Below are positions 46,094-55,971 of a stretch of DNA of 64,000 bases, piece after piece (position 1 is the first letter of the stretch; the number at the start of each line of letters is the position of its first letter). A program made the position numbers and the translations under genes. The stretch comes from Inonotus obliquus (taxonomy: Eukaryota; Basidiomycota; Agaricomycetes; Hymenochaetales; Hymenochaetaceae), in NCBI GenBank assembly GCA_032164295.1, contig JAJHTX010000002.1, positions 620,001 to 684,000 on the forward strand, in the 5' to 3' direction. The notes below the pieces were generated by a model. It made no database searches. It was given only the letters and a program-made list of their open reading frames with translations, and was not told the DNA's origin.

Positions 46094-46937
46094 GAATGTT
46101 TATCGACATATGTATTGGCATATGAAGCTACTGTGCTGTGAGAGTCTTTGTAGTTGCGAAGGACCGCGTATGAATTCACGACATTATTTTCGTTCTCTTT
46201 CGATTGATGTTTGTTTTTCCCGAATCTAATAGTATTGCAAATCCCACCCATTGGACATGACCATCATATCATTTGATGAAACTTGGGGTATTAGATTCTT
46301 TTCGACATATCATTTTCTGCGCCCAGCTAAAACTTCATACGTACGTATACACACCCGTCGTCTCCAGATAATTCGAAGGCGACTAAAGCCAGGAAAAGAA
46401 AATAAAGAGAGTGAAGAGGATAGCTAGGCGGTAAGAGAGGTAGAAGCAGGAAGCAAGACCAACAGACAGAGGAAAAGTCAAGAATCAAGAACGGTATACA
46501 TCATCTGGAAGAGCCATACTAAGGCAAAAAAAGGGGAGACAACAAGAAAACGAGAGAAAAGAATAGTAAGAAAAAAAGAGAGCAAGATAATATAAAAAGG
46601 AAACGCTAGCGTTCGATCAGTCCTACATACATACAATACGTAGTTCCGTTGAACGCAGCCCTCCCAAAGTGTGAGAACATGAACGCACAACGTAAAAAGA
46701 GAACTACCAAACAGCCCCAGAATAACTGTTATGCACATATTTCAAGTCCTGCTTGTCGAAAGGAAGATGGGAAAAGAAAGGGGGAGGAGAGCGGTAAGTA
46801 TGTACGTGGGTAGGTAGGTGGAAGGTATCAAAGCCCAAATATTGACGCTGATAAGAAAAAATAAAAGCACCTGTGGTAGGTATATCAAAAAGAGTCGATA
46901 TTCCCAAGCGATAAGAAAAGGAAAGAACAGGATAAGC
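46094..46937. other. intergenic region with purine-rich tract
   Basis: 3' flank of P450 copy 2, then a strongly purine-rich stretch on the plus strand (about 46385-46600, mostly A and G). This is likely the pyrimidine-rich 3' UTR of the minus-strand gene that follows. No coding segment recognised. Confidence 0.5.
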
Positions 46938-48339
46938 TCAGAATCGTCGCGGCGCTTGCATAGGACCGCGTTGCTGAGGAAGCGGAGGTCCACCACCAGG
47001 GGGGAAACCTTGAGGACCCGGACCAGGACTCATGAATCCTTGACCACCAGGACCAGGTGGAGGAGGACCACCGAATCCAGCACCCGGGGGTAGGTATCCG
47101 CGACCCATTCCTGCCGGTCCTGGACCTGGAGGCAAACCACCTGGAGGGGCTGATGGACCTCGCATTGGTGGTACCATGCCATTTGGTCCTGGCCCCGGTC
47201 CTGGACCTGGAGGACCTCGACCTTGTGGTGGGGGTACGTTTGGTCCGCGTACGGGTCCTGGTCCCGGTCCCGGTCCCATACCAGGCCCAGGAGGCCCTGG
47301 AGGCGGAGCGCTATTTTGTCGCGTTGGTCCGGGATCTCTGAGTGCGACAGGTGCTCGTGGACCTGGTGACGGTGAAGGTCCACCCACACCCATAGTTTTC
47401 TCTGCTGCTTTGAGAATCTCATCACTGATTAGGTTGCATGAAATGAAAATGGATTATTAACGGTCGCGTGCCGGTATAAATTAATGAAAGGAACGACCAC
47501 GTACTCGAGTAGATTCAATGCAGCACATAAGACGACCCATTCCACACAGTCCTCATTCCCCTCACCTAAGGTCTGCCACACCGCTTTCTCCTCTGGTGTC
47601 TTGCCCGTAATCGTGATTCGCGTGCCACCACCATTCGGACCCGGCGGGTTCTTCTGTATCTTTCCAAACTCAATCCGCTTCGGCGGGATGTTATGCCCTG
47701 CGTATGCAAAATAGAACATACTCCAGAATCCAGCATTGGGGTTGGGTTTGGAGATTTGGAACAGGGGTAAGTCGGCGGAGTCCGGGGCGGGTAAAGCGAG
47801 CTTGTATATAGGCGATATGACACCAGTGTTCGTTATTGTCCACTTGAGGTTACGCGATGCCTCACAACGCACAACGCGAGGTGCACCATTGCCGCCATGT
47901 CCAGGATCTGAAGCGGATCCTGCGCTCTTCGCGCCTGGGGCATCTCGTCGTGGCGGAAACAGTTTAGCGACACAGAGATCTCCTTGAGGTGACGGCGTCA
48001 ACAGGTAGTTCTCCGTGTTCTAATCAAGTACAAGACCCATTAGTATTGACCCTTAACGACGAGGCAACGAGAAAAGGGAAAGGACGCACGAAGTTGGTGT
48101 GGAGGTACGAGTAAAGGATATTCGAAGGTTGGCCTACAGTACGATGAAATCATCAGTGAGCGAGTCACTTTTGCTAACAAAGACTGCCAGCGCACCATGA
48201 GGGGTGACTATTAGCGTTGGGAGATGGTTGGGTATTGGCGTGTGTGTGGGCGACGTGTAGACCGCGTAGATCGCTATATGGACATGTGATGAACAAAACA
48301 AACGACGAGCAGAGCACCAATGGAGAGCATACCAGCCAT
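46938..48339 (-). CDS. conserved hypothetical protein with Pro/Gly-rich tail
   Basis: Minus-strand exons 48339-48333 (only 7 nt, ATGGCTG), 48273-48196, 48133-48090, 48019-47505 and 47424-46938 are in phase and give 376 residues. The N-terminal 215 residues form a compact domain with NILYSYLHTNF, ENYLLTPSPQGDLCVAKLFPP, LKWTITNTG, PLFQISKPNPNAGFWSMFYF and GKTPEEKAVWQTLGEGNEDC, suggesting a beta-rich fold such as a PH-like domain (inference). The C-terminal 150 residues are almost only Pro, Gly, Arg and Met (PGPGPGP runs, QRGPMQAPRRF end), likely disordered or RNA/SH3-binding. I do not recognise a named family. Confidence 0.7.
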
Positions 48340-48647
48340 TTGCTACGAGCAGTCTGTTTTGCTTGAGCGATTTAGGAGGGGGGATATGAGATGGTGATGG
48401 TAGTTGTACAAGAGAGGAGTGCATATACGCGCAGCTGGCGCCAATCGCTTCCCAGCTTGGCTACGCAGCGACAAGCAGATCAGATTGGCTCAGCACCCAT
48501 GGAGGAGAAATCAATAAATTCATTATGTCAGCAATCTAAGAAATTTTGCAGATCCTATTGTACAGTTTTGGGAGTTTACAACAGGAATGGAAATAAATTG
48601 TAAAAGAATGCGTGCAAGAGAGAAAAGGGAGAATAAAGGCGAAACGC
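48340..48647. other. intergenic region between hypothetical gene and HSP70
   Basis: 5' flank of the hypothetical gene and 3' UTR of HSP70. Nothing else recognised. Confidence 0.45.
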
Positions 48648-50758
48648 TTAGTCGACCTCCTCGACGCTTGGTCCGTCGTCGTTACCCGAGGCACCACCAG
48701 GGAACCCACCGGGTGCGCCGCCAGCACCACCAGGGAATCCACCAGGAGCGCCGCCAGGGAACCCGCCTGCCGCGCCGCCCTGCGAGTACAACCATTGCAT
48801 GATTGGGTTGGACACCTGCTCCAGGTCTTTTTGTCTCTCTTCGTACTCCTCCTTCGTTGCCTGTTGGTTGGAGTCCACCCAAGTAATCGTCTCCTGGATC
48901 TTGTCCTCCAGCTTCTGCAACTTCTCCTTGTCCTCCGCACTCTGGAACTTAGACTTGATCTTGTCATCACTGATGGAGTTGCGCAAATTGTACGCGAACG
49001 ACTCAAGTCCGTTCTTCGCGGTGATACGGGAGGCCTCAGCCTCATCGTCAGCCTTGTACTTCTCGGCTTCGTCGACCATGCGCTCAATCTCCTCCTTCGA
49101 TAGACGACCCTTGTCATTAGTAATGGTAATGCGGTTCGATTTGCCAGTCGTCTTATCTGATGCAGAGACGTTGAGAATACCGTTGGCGTCAATGTCGAAA
49201 GTGACTTCGATTTGTGGAACACCGCGAGGCGCAGGCGGGATACCAGTGAGCTCGAACTTGCCGAGTAGGTTGTTGTCCTTCGTCTTCGTACGCTCTCCCT
49301 CATAAACCTGGATAAGGACACCAGGTTGGTTGTCGGCGAAGGTTGAGAAAATCTCCGACTTCTTAGTCGGGATGGTCGTATTACGCTTGATCAACGCAGT
49401 CATGATACCACCAGCGGTCTCGATACCGAGTGACAGAGGGGAGACGTCGAGTAGCAAAAGGTCCTGGGTCTTCTCCGAAGTATCACCCTTGAGAATAGCG
49501 GCCTGTACGGCAGCACCATACGCGACAGCCTCATCAGGGTTGATGGACTTGTTCGGTTCCTTGCCGTTGAAGAAGTCCGAGACAAGCTTGACGATGCGTG
49601 GAATACGAGTCGAACCACCGACAAGGACAATCTCATGGACGTTGGACTTGTCAATCTTCGAATCTCGAAGAACCTTCTCAACTGGTTCGAGCGTCGATCG
49701 GAAGAGATCTTGGCAAAGCTCCTCGAATCGAGCGCGAGTAATTGAGGTGTAGAAGTCAATGCCCTCGAACAGTGAATCGATTTCAATCGTGGTCTGAGCA
49801 GCAGATGAGAGTGTACGCTTGGCACGTTCGCAAGCAGTACGGAGACGGCGGAGAGCACGCGGGTTTGTCGAAAGATCTGCAGACAAACGTAGTCAATATC
49901 ATATTCACTACATCATCAAACCAGAGATATACATACTCTTCTTGTTCTTGCGCTTGAACTCCTCAACGAAGTGATTGACAAGGCGGTTATCAAAGTCCTC
50001 ACCACCCAAGTGGGTGTCACCAGCGGTAGCCTTGACTTCGAAGATACCCTCTTCAATGGTCAAAAGCGACACATCGAAGGTTCCTCCACCGAGATCGAAG
50101 ATGAGCACGTTGCGCTCACCCTGGACCTTCTTGTCAAGACCGTATGCAATAGCAGCAGCCGTCGGTTCGTTAATGATTCGAAGGACGTTAAGACCAGCGA
50201 TGACACCAGCATCCTTTGTCGCTTGACGCTGCGAATCGTTGAAGTAAGCAGGGACAGTGACGACGGCTTCAGACACAGTACCGCCGAGGTACGTCTCAGC
50301 AGTCTCCCTCATTTTGGACAGGACCATGGAGGAAATTTCTTCGGGAGTCTAAGAGTAGCATATGTATGAGCACCCAAGTCAAGTCAGCGCATACAGCCAC
50401 ATCAATTGATACTTACGAATCGTTTGCTCTCGCCACGGTACTCTACCTCAATAACGGGTTTGCCGTCCTTGCTGATAACCTTAAACGGGAAGTGCTTGAG
50501 ATCAGCTTGGACTTCGGCATCATCAAATCGGCGACCGATGAGACGCTTCGCATCGAAGACGGTGTTTGTGGGGTTCATAGCAATCTGGTTCTTTGCGGCA
50601 TCCCCGATGAGACGCTCGGTGTCGGAGAACGAGACGTATGAGGGTGTTGTACGGTTACCCTGGTCGTTGGCAATGATCTCAACTCGATCATTTTGCCACA
50701 CACCAACGCAGGAGTATGTTGTGCCAAGGTCAATGCCGATAGCTTTTGATGATGACAT
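48648..50758 (-). CDS. HSP70: cytosolic heat-shock protein 70 (SSA type)
   Basis: ATP-dependent chaperone. Minus-strand exons 50758-50417, 50348-49937 and 49876-48648 (introns 68 and 60 nt) give 660 residues, typical length. ATPase-domain signatures: [30 protein letters not shown] and [13 protein letters not shown], with [14 protein letters not shown]. The substrate-binding domain has [18 protein letters not shown]. The lid is followed by a [14 protein letters not shown] repeat and the terminal EEVD that binds TPR co-chaperones, which marks a cytosolic/nuclear form. A stress promoter lies upstream (TATA at 50906-50913, step-type HSE at 50923-50967). Confidence 0.98.
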
Positions 50759-50905
50759 TCTGTTCTACCGCAACGAGTTAGAATAACAATGCGCGAAAGA
50801 TCAAGATGACTTCGTACCTATGAACTAGAAGAAATTCGCGAAATTGATCGTGAAAGATGCAGATGAAGAGAAAATGCAGCGAGGAGCGATGATTTGTGGC
50901 AAGGG

Positions 50906-50913
50906 TTTATATA
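50906..50913 (-). promoter_or_regulatory. TATA box of HSP70
   Basis: TATATAAA on the minus strand, about 150 bp upstream of the HSP70 ATG and 10 bp downstream of the heat-shock element array. Confidence 0.75.
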
Positions 50914-50922
50914 CACACATAC

Positions 50923-50967
50923 ATTCTTTGGCATTCGGCGACCTTCCAGGTCCTTCCTTTACTTTCC
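50923..50967 (-). promoter_or_regulatory. step-type heat-shock element, five units
   Basis: TTC triplets at 50924, 50934, 50944, 50954 and 50964 are spaced exactly 10 bp (GAA on the HSP70 strand), with no inverted partner between them. This is the step-type HSE arrangement known from yeast Hsf1 targets, extended to five units, directly before the TATA box. Confidence 0.75.
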
Positions 50968-51467
50968 TCAATTGATGCATCACATATTTCCTTATCAGGT
51001 TACATCTTCCCACAACTACAAAATCCCAGGAGTATCCAGAACACCTTGGAACAGTACAGCAGCAAAGTAATTCTCAAACGTTCTTAAGCATATGCATAGA
51101 TAAGAGCACCGAAAGAAGTAATACGAGACAAGGAAAAATAAAAAATGTCATTGAGCACATTCACAAATACTATGAGCAGCTATAGGTATGCGTGCAGCAG
51201 CAGCACAAGTGTATCGTCCAGGAACCCTTCATAGATGGAGCATGTAGTGACGAAGAAAGAATACGGCATGTATTGAAACGATGAGACAGAGTTTTGCGTA
51301 TCAGGGTGCATCACATCCCAAGGGTTGAGAAGCAGATGTTTGCACCTCAAGACTTCCACGTTTCATCGATAGGCAGGAATTGAGGTCGAACCTAGTGTTG
51401 TTTATGAATGAGGCGCTAGGATGTCATAACAGTAAGCGGAAGACTAGTCGCACCATTATCCGGTTCT
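50968..51467. other. far upstream HSP70 region and 3' flank of PP2A-B56
   Basis: No coding sequence recognised. A TCCAGAACACCTTGGAAC stretch near 51035 contains GAA triplets but not in canonical HSE phase. Confidence 0.4.
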
Positions 51468-54083
51468 TCAGCGCCCCTCTGCAGCCCCATGCATGAATCC
51501 GCGTGAATCGTCTAAACTTCGGTGTGCTTGAAGATCTTTTAACACACTTGGATCAACTGTGTGAAACATTCATCATAAATCTCTATCGCAGCGAATCAGA
51601 GAATCTAGATACGTACCAGGCAGAACACTCTTTCTTCTAACATGCGGAGTCTGGTTGTTCATTGCAGGATTCGCGAATTCTTGCATCACCTCTCCATAGG
51701 AGTTCTAAAAGTAAAATGGTTTCGGAGGATTTCAGCAACCACGGTGCCGGCGTCGAACGAAGGGTGAAATGACAAAGAAAGTCAGATTTAAGCTTCAGCC
51801 TGCAGTTGAAGAAGCACGTACCTCAAGGCCAGGGTCAGCCATCGGCACACTCTCAATTCCACCGCTCTCTTCCAGCTCCTGCGCGATTTCCGCATCGAGC
51901 GAAGCAGCATTGAGATCCATTGAGAGATGCTCGATATCGATGTCATCGACAGGTGGAGGAGGTGGAGGAATAACAACGTCATCGAAACCTTCCGGAAGCT
52001 TGCCCCCAGCTTTCTGCCTTGCTATCTCGCGCATCCTTTGCCAGTCTTCATATGCCTTTACCCGCTTTTGACGCTCTCTGTAAGATAGGGATTAGATTGC
52101 ATGTAATCAGCCAGATAATGTCCAAATGGACGCACGCAAGCCGATTTTGTTTGAATTGATGCATAGCTTCTTCGAATAGATCTGGATTTATCTCCATAAA
52201 CATCTTTAAAGCACTGTAGACCATGCCATGAATGGTCCTGGACAGTATTAGCATGTTGAAGAGCATGATGTAATAGACTATCCTCACCTATTCCAGTGGG
52301 ATCTAGAGTTGATGTACAGCGCCGGGAAAATAATAGGCAAAATCGTCGCCAAGTTGTCCGTCATTAAGTTGACAATATACTCGTTATTCCAGTAATAAAG
52401 CGCGCGTTCCGCAACTTGGAAATGCTGACTATTGACGCAACGCGCGAGTTGTTGGAAGAGGGGCACGACGATCTTTGGGAACTCTGCCGGATCAATCACA
52501 TCCAGGACTTCTTCCACTTCATTAAGGAACATTACTTCCTTTGGCGAGTTAACCTTTGGCCAGAACTTGAGGAGCCCCAGGAGCACGTCCTCCGTGAGTC
52601 TAGGGTCCTTCTCCAGGAATTGCACCACACAGTACGCGAGCTGCGGGTGGTACAGTGATAAACTTTTAACCTTGTGCAGCGGGAGGAGTACACGGTTGAG
52701 GAATAATTTGTGTTCATCTTTTATTGGCAGTGCGAAACCGTTGATGATCGACCCTAGTATCTCCAGTAATTCTGCAATCCCGTTATGTCGTTCTGTTTCA
52801 TAGATGAATTGGAAGAACACGTTGTTGATGGAGCGTCTGATGAATCCACGCAGGTATAAGAACTTTCCGTAGATGCGGTGCAACGTTGTTTTGAGGAAAT
52901 CGCGCTCCCGAGGGTCTTCCGAGTCAAAGAGTTCCAGAAGGTTGAGCACAAACTGCTGGTCAACATAGCGTTTAGCTATGTTGGTGTTGAAGTCCGGTGA
53001 TTCAACAAATCGCAGGAAGAACTCGTAAACGATTTGGAGATGTGGCCATGCAAGCTCGAGAACCGGTTCGTCTTCTTCTGGATCGAACGCGTCGCCCGAC
53101 GGGTTGGTTTGAGGGGGTATAGATCGGAAGAGATTCGTAGCAAACTGGACTTCAAGTCAGACCACGGATACTAGTTAAACTTATCATGCACTCACCATGT
53201 TAACGACCTCGGGGTATATTCTCTCGGTTATGACGTTACGTTCAGTCGTTATATACTCTAGCATTTCTGTGAGTGTCTGAGCTTTGATCTGCTTGCCTTT
53301 GAGCTCAGAGCTTGCATCGTTAAAGTCAAAAATGACCCTGCATTGGGAGAGCTTCCTTAAAAACAGTTCTGCCCGGTCTTGAGGCGGTGCCTCTGCGTAG
53401 ATACGATTATGGTAGGTTTCAGCGATAATCGCGATAAAGCTCACCTTTGAGCGGAGGTAGCCGTTCGATCTCTACTCTTTCTGATGGCACGAACCGGCTG
53501 CTACGTTGTTTACGCGGAGGTTTCCCGATGATCGGAATCGTGTCTTTGGGCGTTTGACCACGAAGGCGATTGAGTGTGCCTGCGCGAGGAATGTCCCCAC
53601 CAAGCGATGTCCGATCTTGAGCCGTATACTGGCTTCGAGCATTAGTGTCCGCATTTGCGTCTGGGCTCACGACAACAATAGGTGGAGCAGGCGAGGCTCG
53701 CTCAGGTTGTGAGTATCCCCGGCGGTCTGGTGTCGCGGGAACTTGACTTGCACCACCAGGACCGGGGCCAGGACCTACATGGACGCTTGGGCGCGCAGCA
53801 TACGAACCATTCGTTGACCCTTTGTTTTGTTGAGCAGTAGTATCCCTATTCCCAAAAGATATGTTCAAGGACGATGAGGAAGAAGTTGGAATCTGGGGCA
53901 GCTGGGGTTTTGGTGGAGGCGGTGGTACACCATTGCTTGCGTTGGAAGATGCCTTCTCCGACTTATTCTTGCCGCTGCTCGAGTCACCCCGACTCTTGCC
54001 TATCGACTTGAAAAGGCGTACATGAGATACAGCGGGCGATAATGCGACGCGTTACCTACCAGCGTCTTCTTGAAGCTTTTCAT
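51468..54083 (-). CDS. RTS1: PP2A regulatory subunit B' (B56 family)
   Basis: Targeting subunit of protein phosphatase 2A (yeast Rts1, fission yeast Par1). Exon 1 is 54083-54060 (MKSFKKTL); exon 2 starts at 54006 with [12 protein letters not shown] and a Ser/Pro-rich disordered N-terminus. The HEAT-like B56 core includes [102 protein letters not shown], and [10 protein letters not shown]. The last exons give [38 protein letters not shown] and [15 protein letters not shown]; stop at 51468-51470. About 700 residues. The C-terminal RRKSV is a possible phosphorylation site. Confidence 0.95.
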
Positions 54084-54938
54084 GACGGACGACGTGGTGA
54101 TTGCTAGCGACGCGTTGGCGAGCGTCGGGCGCGATCCAGATGGAAAGACAGAAAGACGATAAGAGAAGCAGGAAAAGGACGAGTTGAATGGATGTTGAAA
54201 TTATCTCTACTTGTCGGTCGTTGTCAGCGCGCTGGACATGTATGTAGTACTGTAAATACAGAGGTCCACAAGGGTGATCTTCGACGGGCAACAGTCACGT
54301 TTCGTGTGACCTGATTGCCTACTATCCATCTCGGCAATATTGAGATCGTTATTATTTTCTCTTGCATAAATTGTATTTAAAACGACCGTATACTTGAATG
54401 CATTCGCTGGACGAGACTAGTATAACTCCAGAGTCGCGGCTTATATATGTACATGAATCCTTCCTGCGTGCATACAACAACAGCCAGAATCGATTTCATT
54501 CCTCCGATCTTCCGAGCATCAAACTTATCGAAGCGATGATATTTCTTGAGGCAAAGAATAACTGGGGCAGACCAGGTCGCATATAATGCATTCCTACAAA
54601 GGGAAGAACATCATGATGTACGGGTAAGTACTTGCTCCCTATCAGCCGGAGATAAAACTTACCGCGAAGAGATGCCGACAAGATGATCTGAAGATGCGTG
54701 GGGCAAGCTGTGATATTGATCCCTGATGAAGTATGCGTACAATACACCAAGTCGAAGGAAAGCTTTTACCGTGGTCAGAATAAGCGAATGACCCACTGAC
54801 TCGTCGGAGGCTTGGTGTCGGCATGTAAACTGCGTGACTCTCACCGGCTGCCCGACAAGATGGTAGTGCTTACACCGAGTTACAGCGCCTCCTTACACGG
54901 AGAGATCACGGAGGTATTGCGGAACAAACCACCAATGG
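54084..54938. other. intergenic region upstream of PP2A-B56
   Basis: No gene assigned. On the minus strand between about 54500 and 54850 there is an open, intron-compatible stretch (GHSLILTTVKAFLRLGVLYAY, then GTAAGT...TGTAG). I could not match it to a family. It might be the remainder of a gene interrupted by the element at 54941-55613. Confidence 0.35.
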
Positions 54939-54940
54939 TA

Positions 54941-55613
54941 CAGGAAAATACCGTTCCTTTAAACACCAATTACAAATCTGCCCCCAGGTCTTTCCACACA
55001 CAACTTCTCAAAAATTAAAATACATGTTCATGGAGCATACTATAGGAGACACATGCTGATTTTTTTCTAAGCCGGAAGGTGTGCTAGAAAAATAGATATG
55101 GACCTGGGAAGAAACAAGGGCCTCTGTCACGGAAAACGACTCCTTTGAACACCTTGTGACGTAGTGTCACGCTAATATCAATTACACTCCGGTTCTAATG
55201 AGTCGCCGAGATGATATCCTATTTTGTCAGCACGCCGATCATTTTGACTATCACACTCTTGAGATTTTCTTACAATATTAATTGATTGAGATGCAATTTC
55301 TCCCTGAAACTTGGAGTGAAAGTAGAATATGTAGCATAGTTTTAAAGTATCACATTATCTATACAGTTAAATAACAGGGGAAATTGCAGGAGGAATTGGT
55401 TTCGACTCAGGTCTGTGAATTTCATCAAATATCAACACTGTATAGTTTCTCTAGACTCAACAGCTTGCTCAAATTTCTTGTAAATTTGCAGACTCAGTGA
55501 TACATACTGTCCTTGAGTACGTGCATTTTTCTGAGCTGATAAGTGAAGAATTGAGTGAGAAAAGTCATGGTGTTCAAAGGAACGGTACTGTTTAAAGGAC
55601 CGGTATTTTCCTG
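54941..55613. mobile_element. non-autonomous Tc1/mariner-type element (673 bp)
   Basis: Ends CAGGAAAATACCG and CGGTATTTTCCTG are inverted repeats, flanked by TA on both sides (54939-54940, 55614-55615), the Tc1/mariner target duplication. Subterminal CCGTTCCTTTAAACACC and CCGGTCCTTTAAACAG motifs are repeated. No transposase frame. A nearly identical inverted copy begins at 63601. Confidence 0.85.
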
Positions 55614-55615
55614 TA

Positions 55616-55971
55616 ATGAGGATCAGTTGACCGAGTAATAAACCGAGTCCGAATCCAGATGACAAAGCAAGTCGCCAGAGGAGAGAGTCAGAAAGCCAGT
55701 AAAGCCTGAGTTTGCCATCCACAACGAGTTTCTTGGCAATGCAAGAACAAGGACTTGGTGGACTTCGCGACGAGGAGAGGTGAAGGCAAGGACTGATTCA
55801 GGTGAGGCTTACGAGAGGAACTGCCAAAAGAGGAAATCGTGCAACAATTCAGAAGATCGGTTAATACAAGTCCTCTGTGCACATATCACCTTCATTTCCT
55901 TCCGCTGGACAATTGCATTGTCATCCCTTTTCCCGCCGTCGTAGCGCACGACGCGCTCGACAGACTCCCTC
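55616..55971. other. spacer upstream of SOG2
   Basis: Promoter region of SOG2. The minus strand has a hydrophobic frame (WRLALSSGFGLGLLLGQLILI) that runs into the mobile element and may be part of an interrupted gene. Not assigned. Confidence 0.35.

Noticed and set aside
46938..47424. Plus-strand frames rich in Leu/Val/Pro opposite the Pro/Gly tail
   Set aside because: They are mirror images of GC-rich Pro/Gly codons on the minus strand and lack any other support.
48536..49321. Arg/Ser-rich minus-strand frame within HSP70
   Set aside because: Out-of-frame shadow of the HSP70 third exon.
50823..50850. GAA/TTC cluster close to the HSP70 start as the heat-shock element
   Set aside because: It contains TTCGCGAA but lies downstream of the TATA box, probably in the 5' UTR, with imperfect phasing; the array at 50923-50967 is the better candidate.
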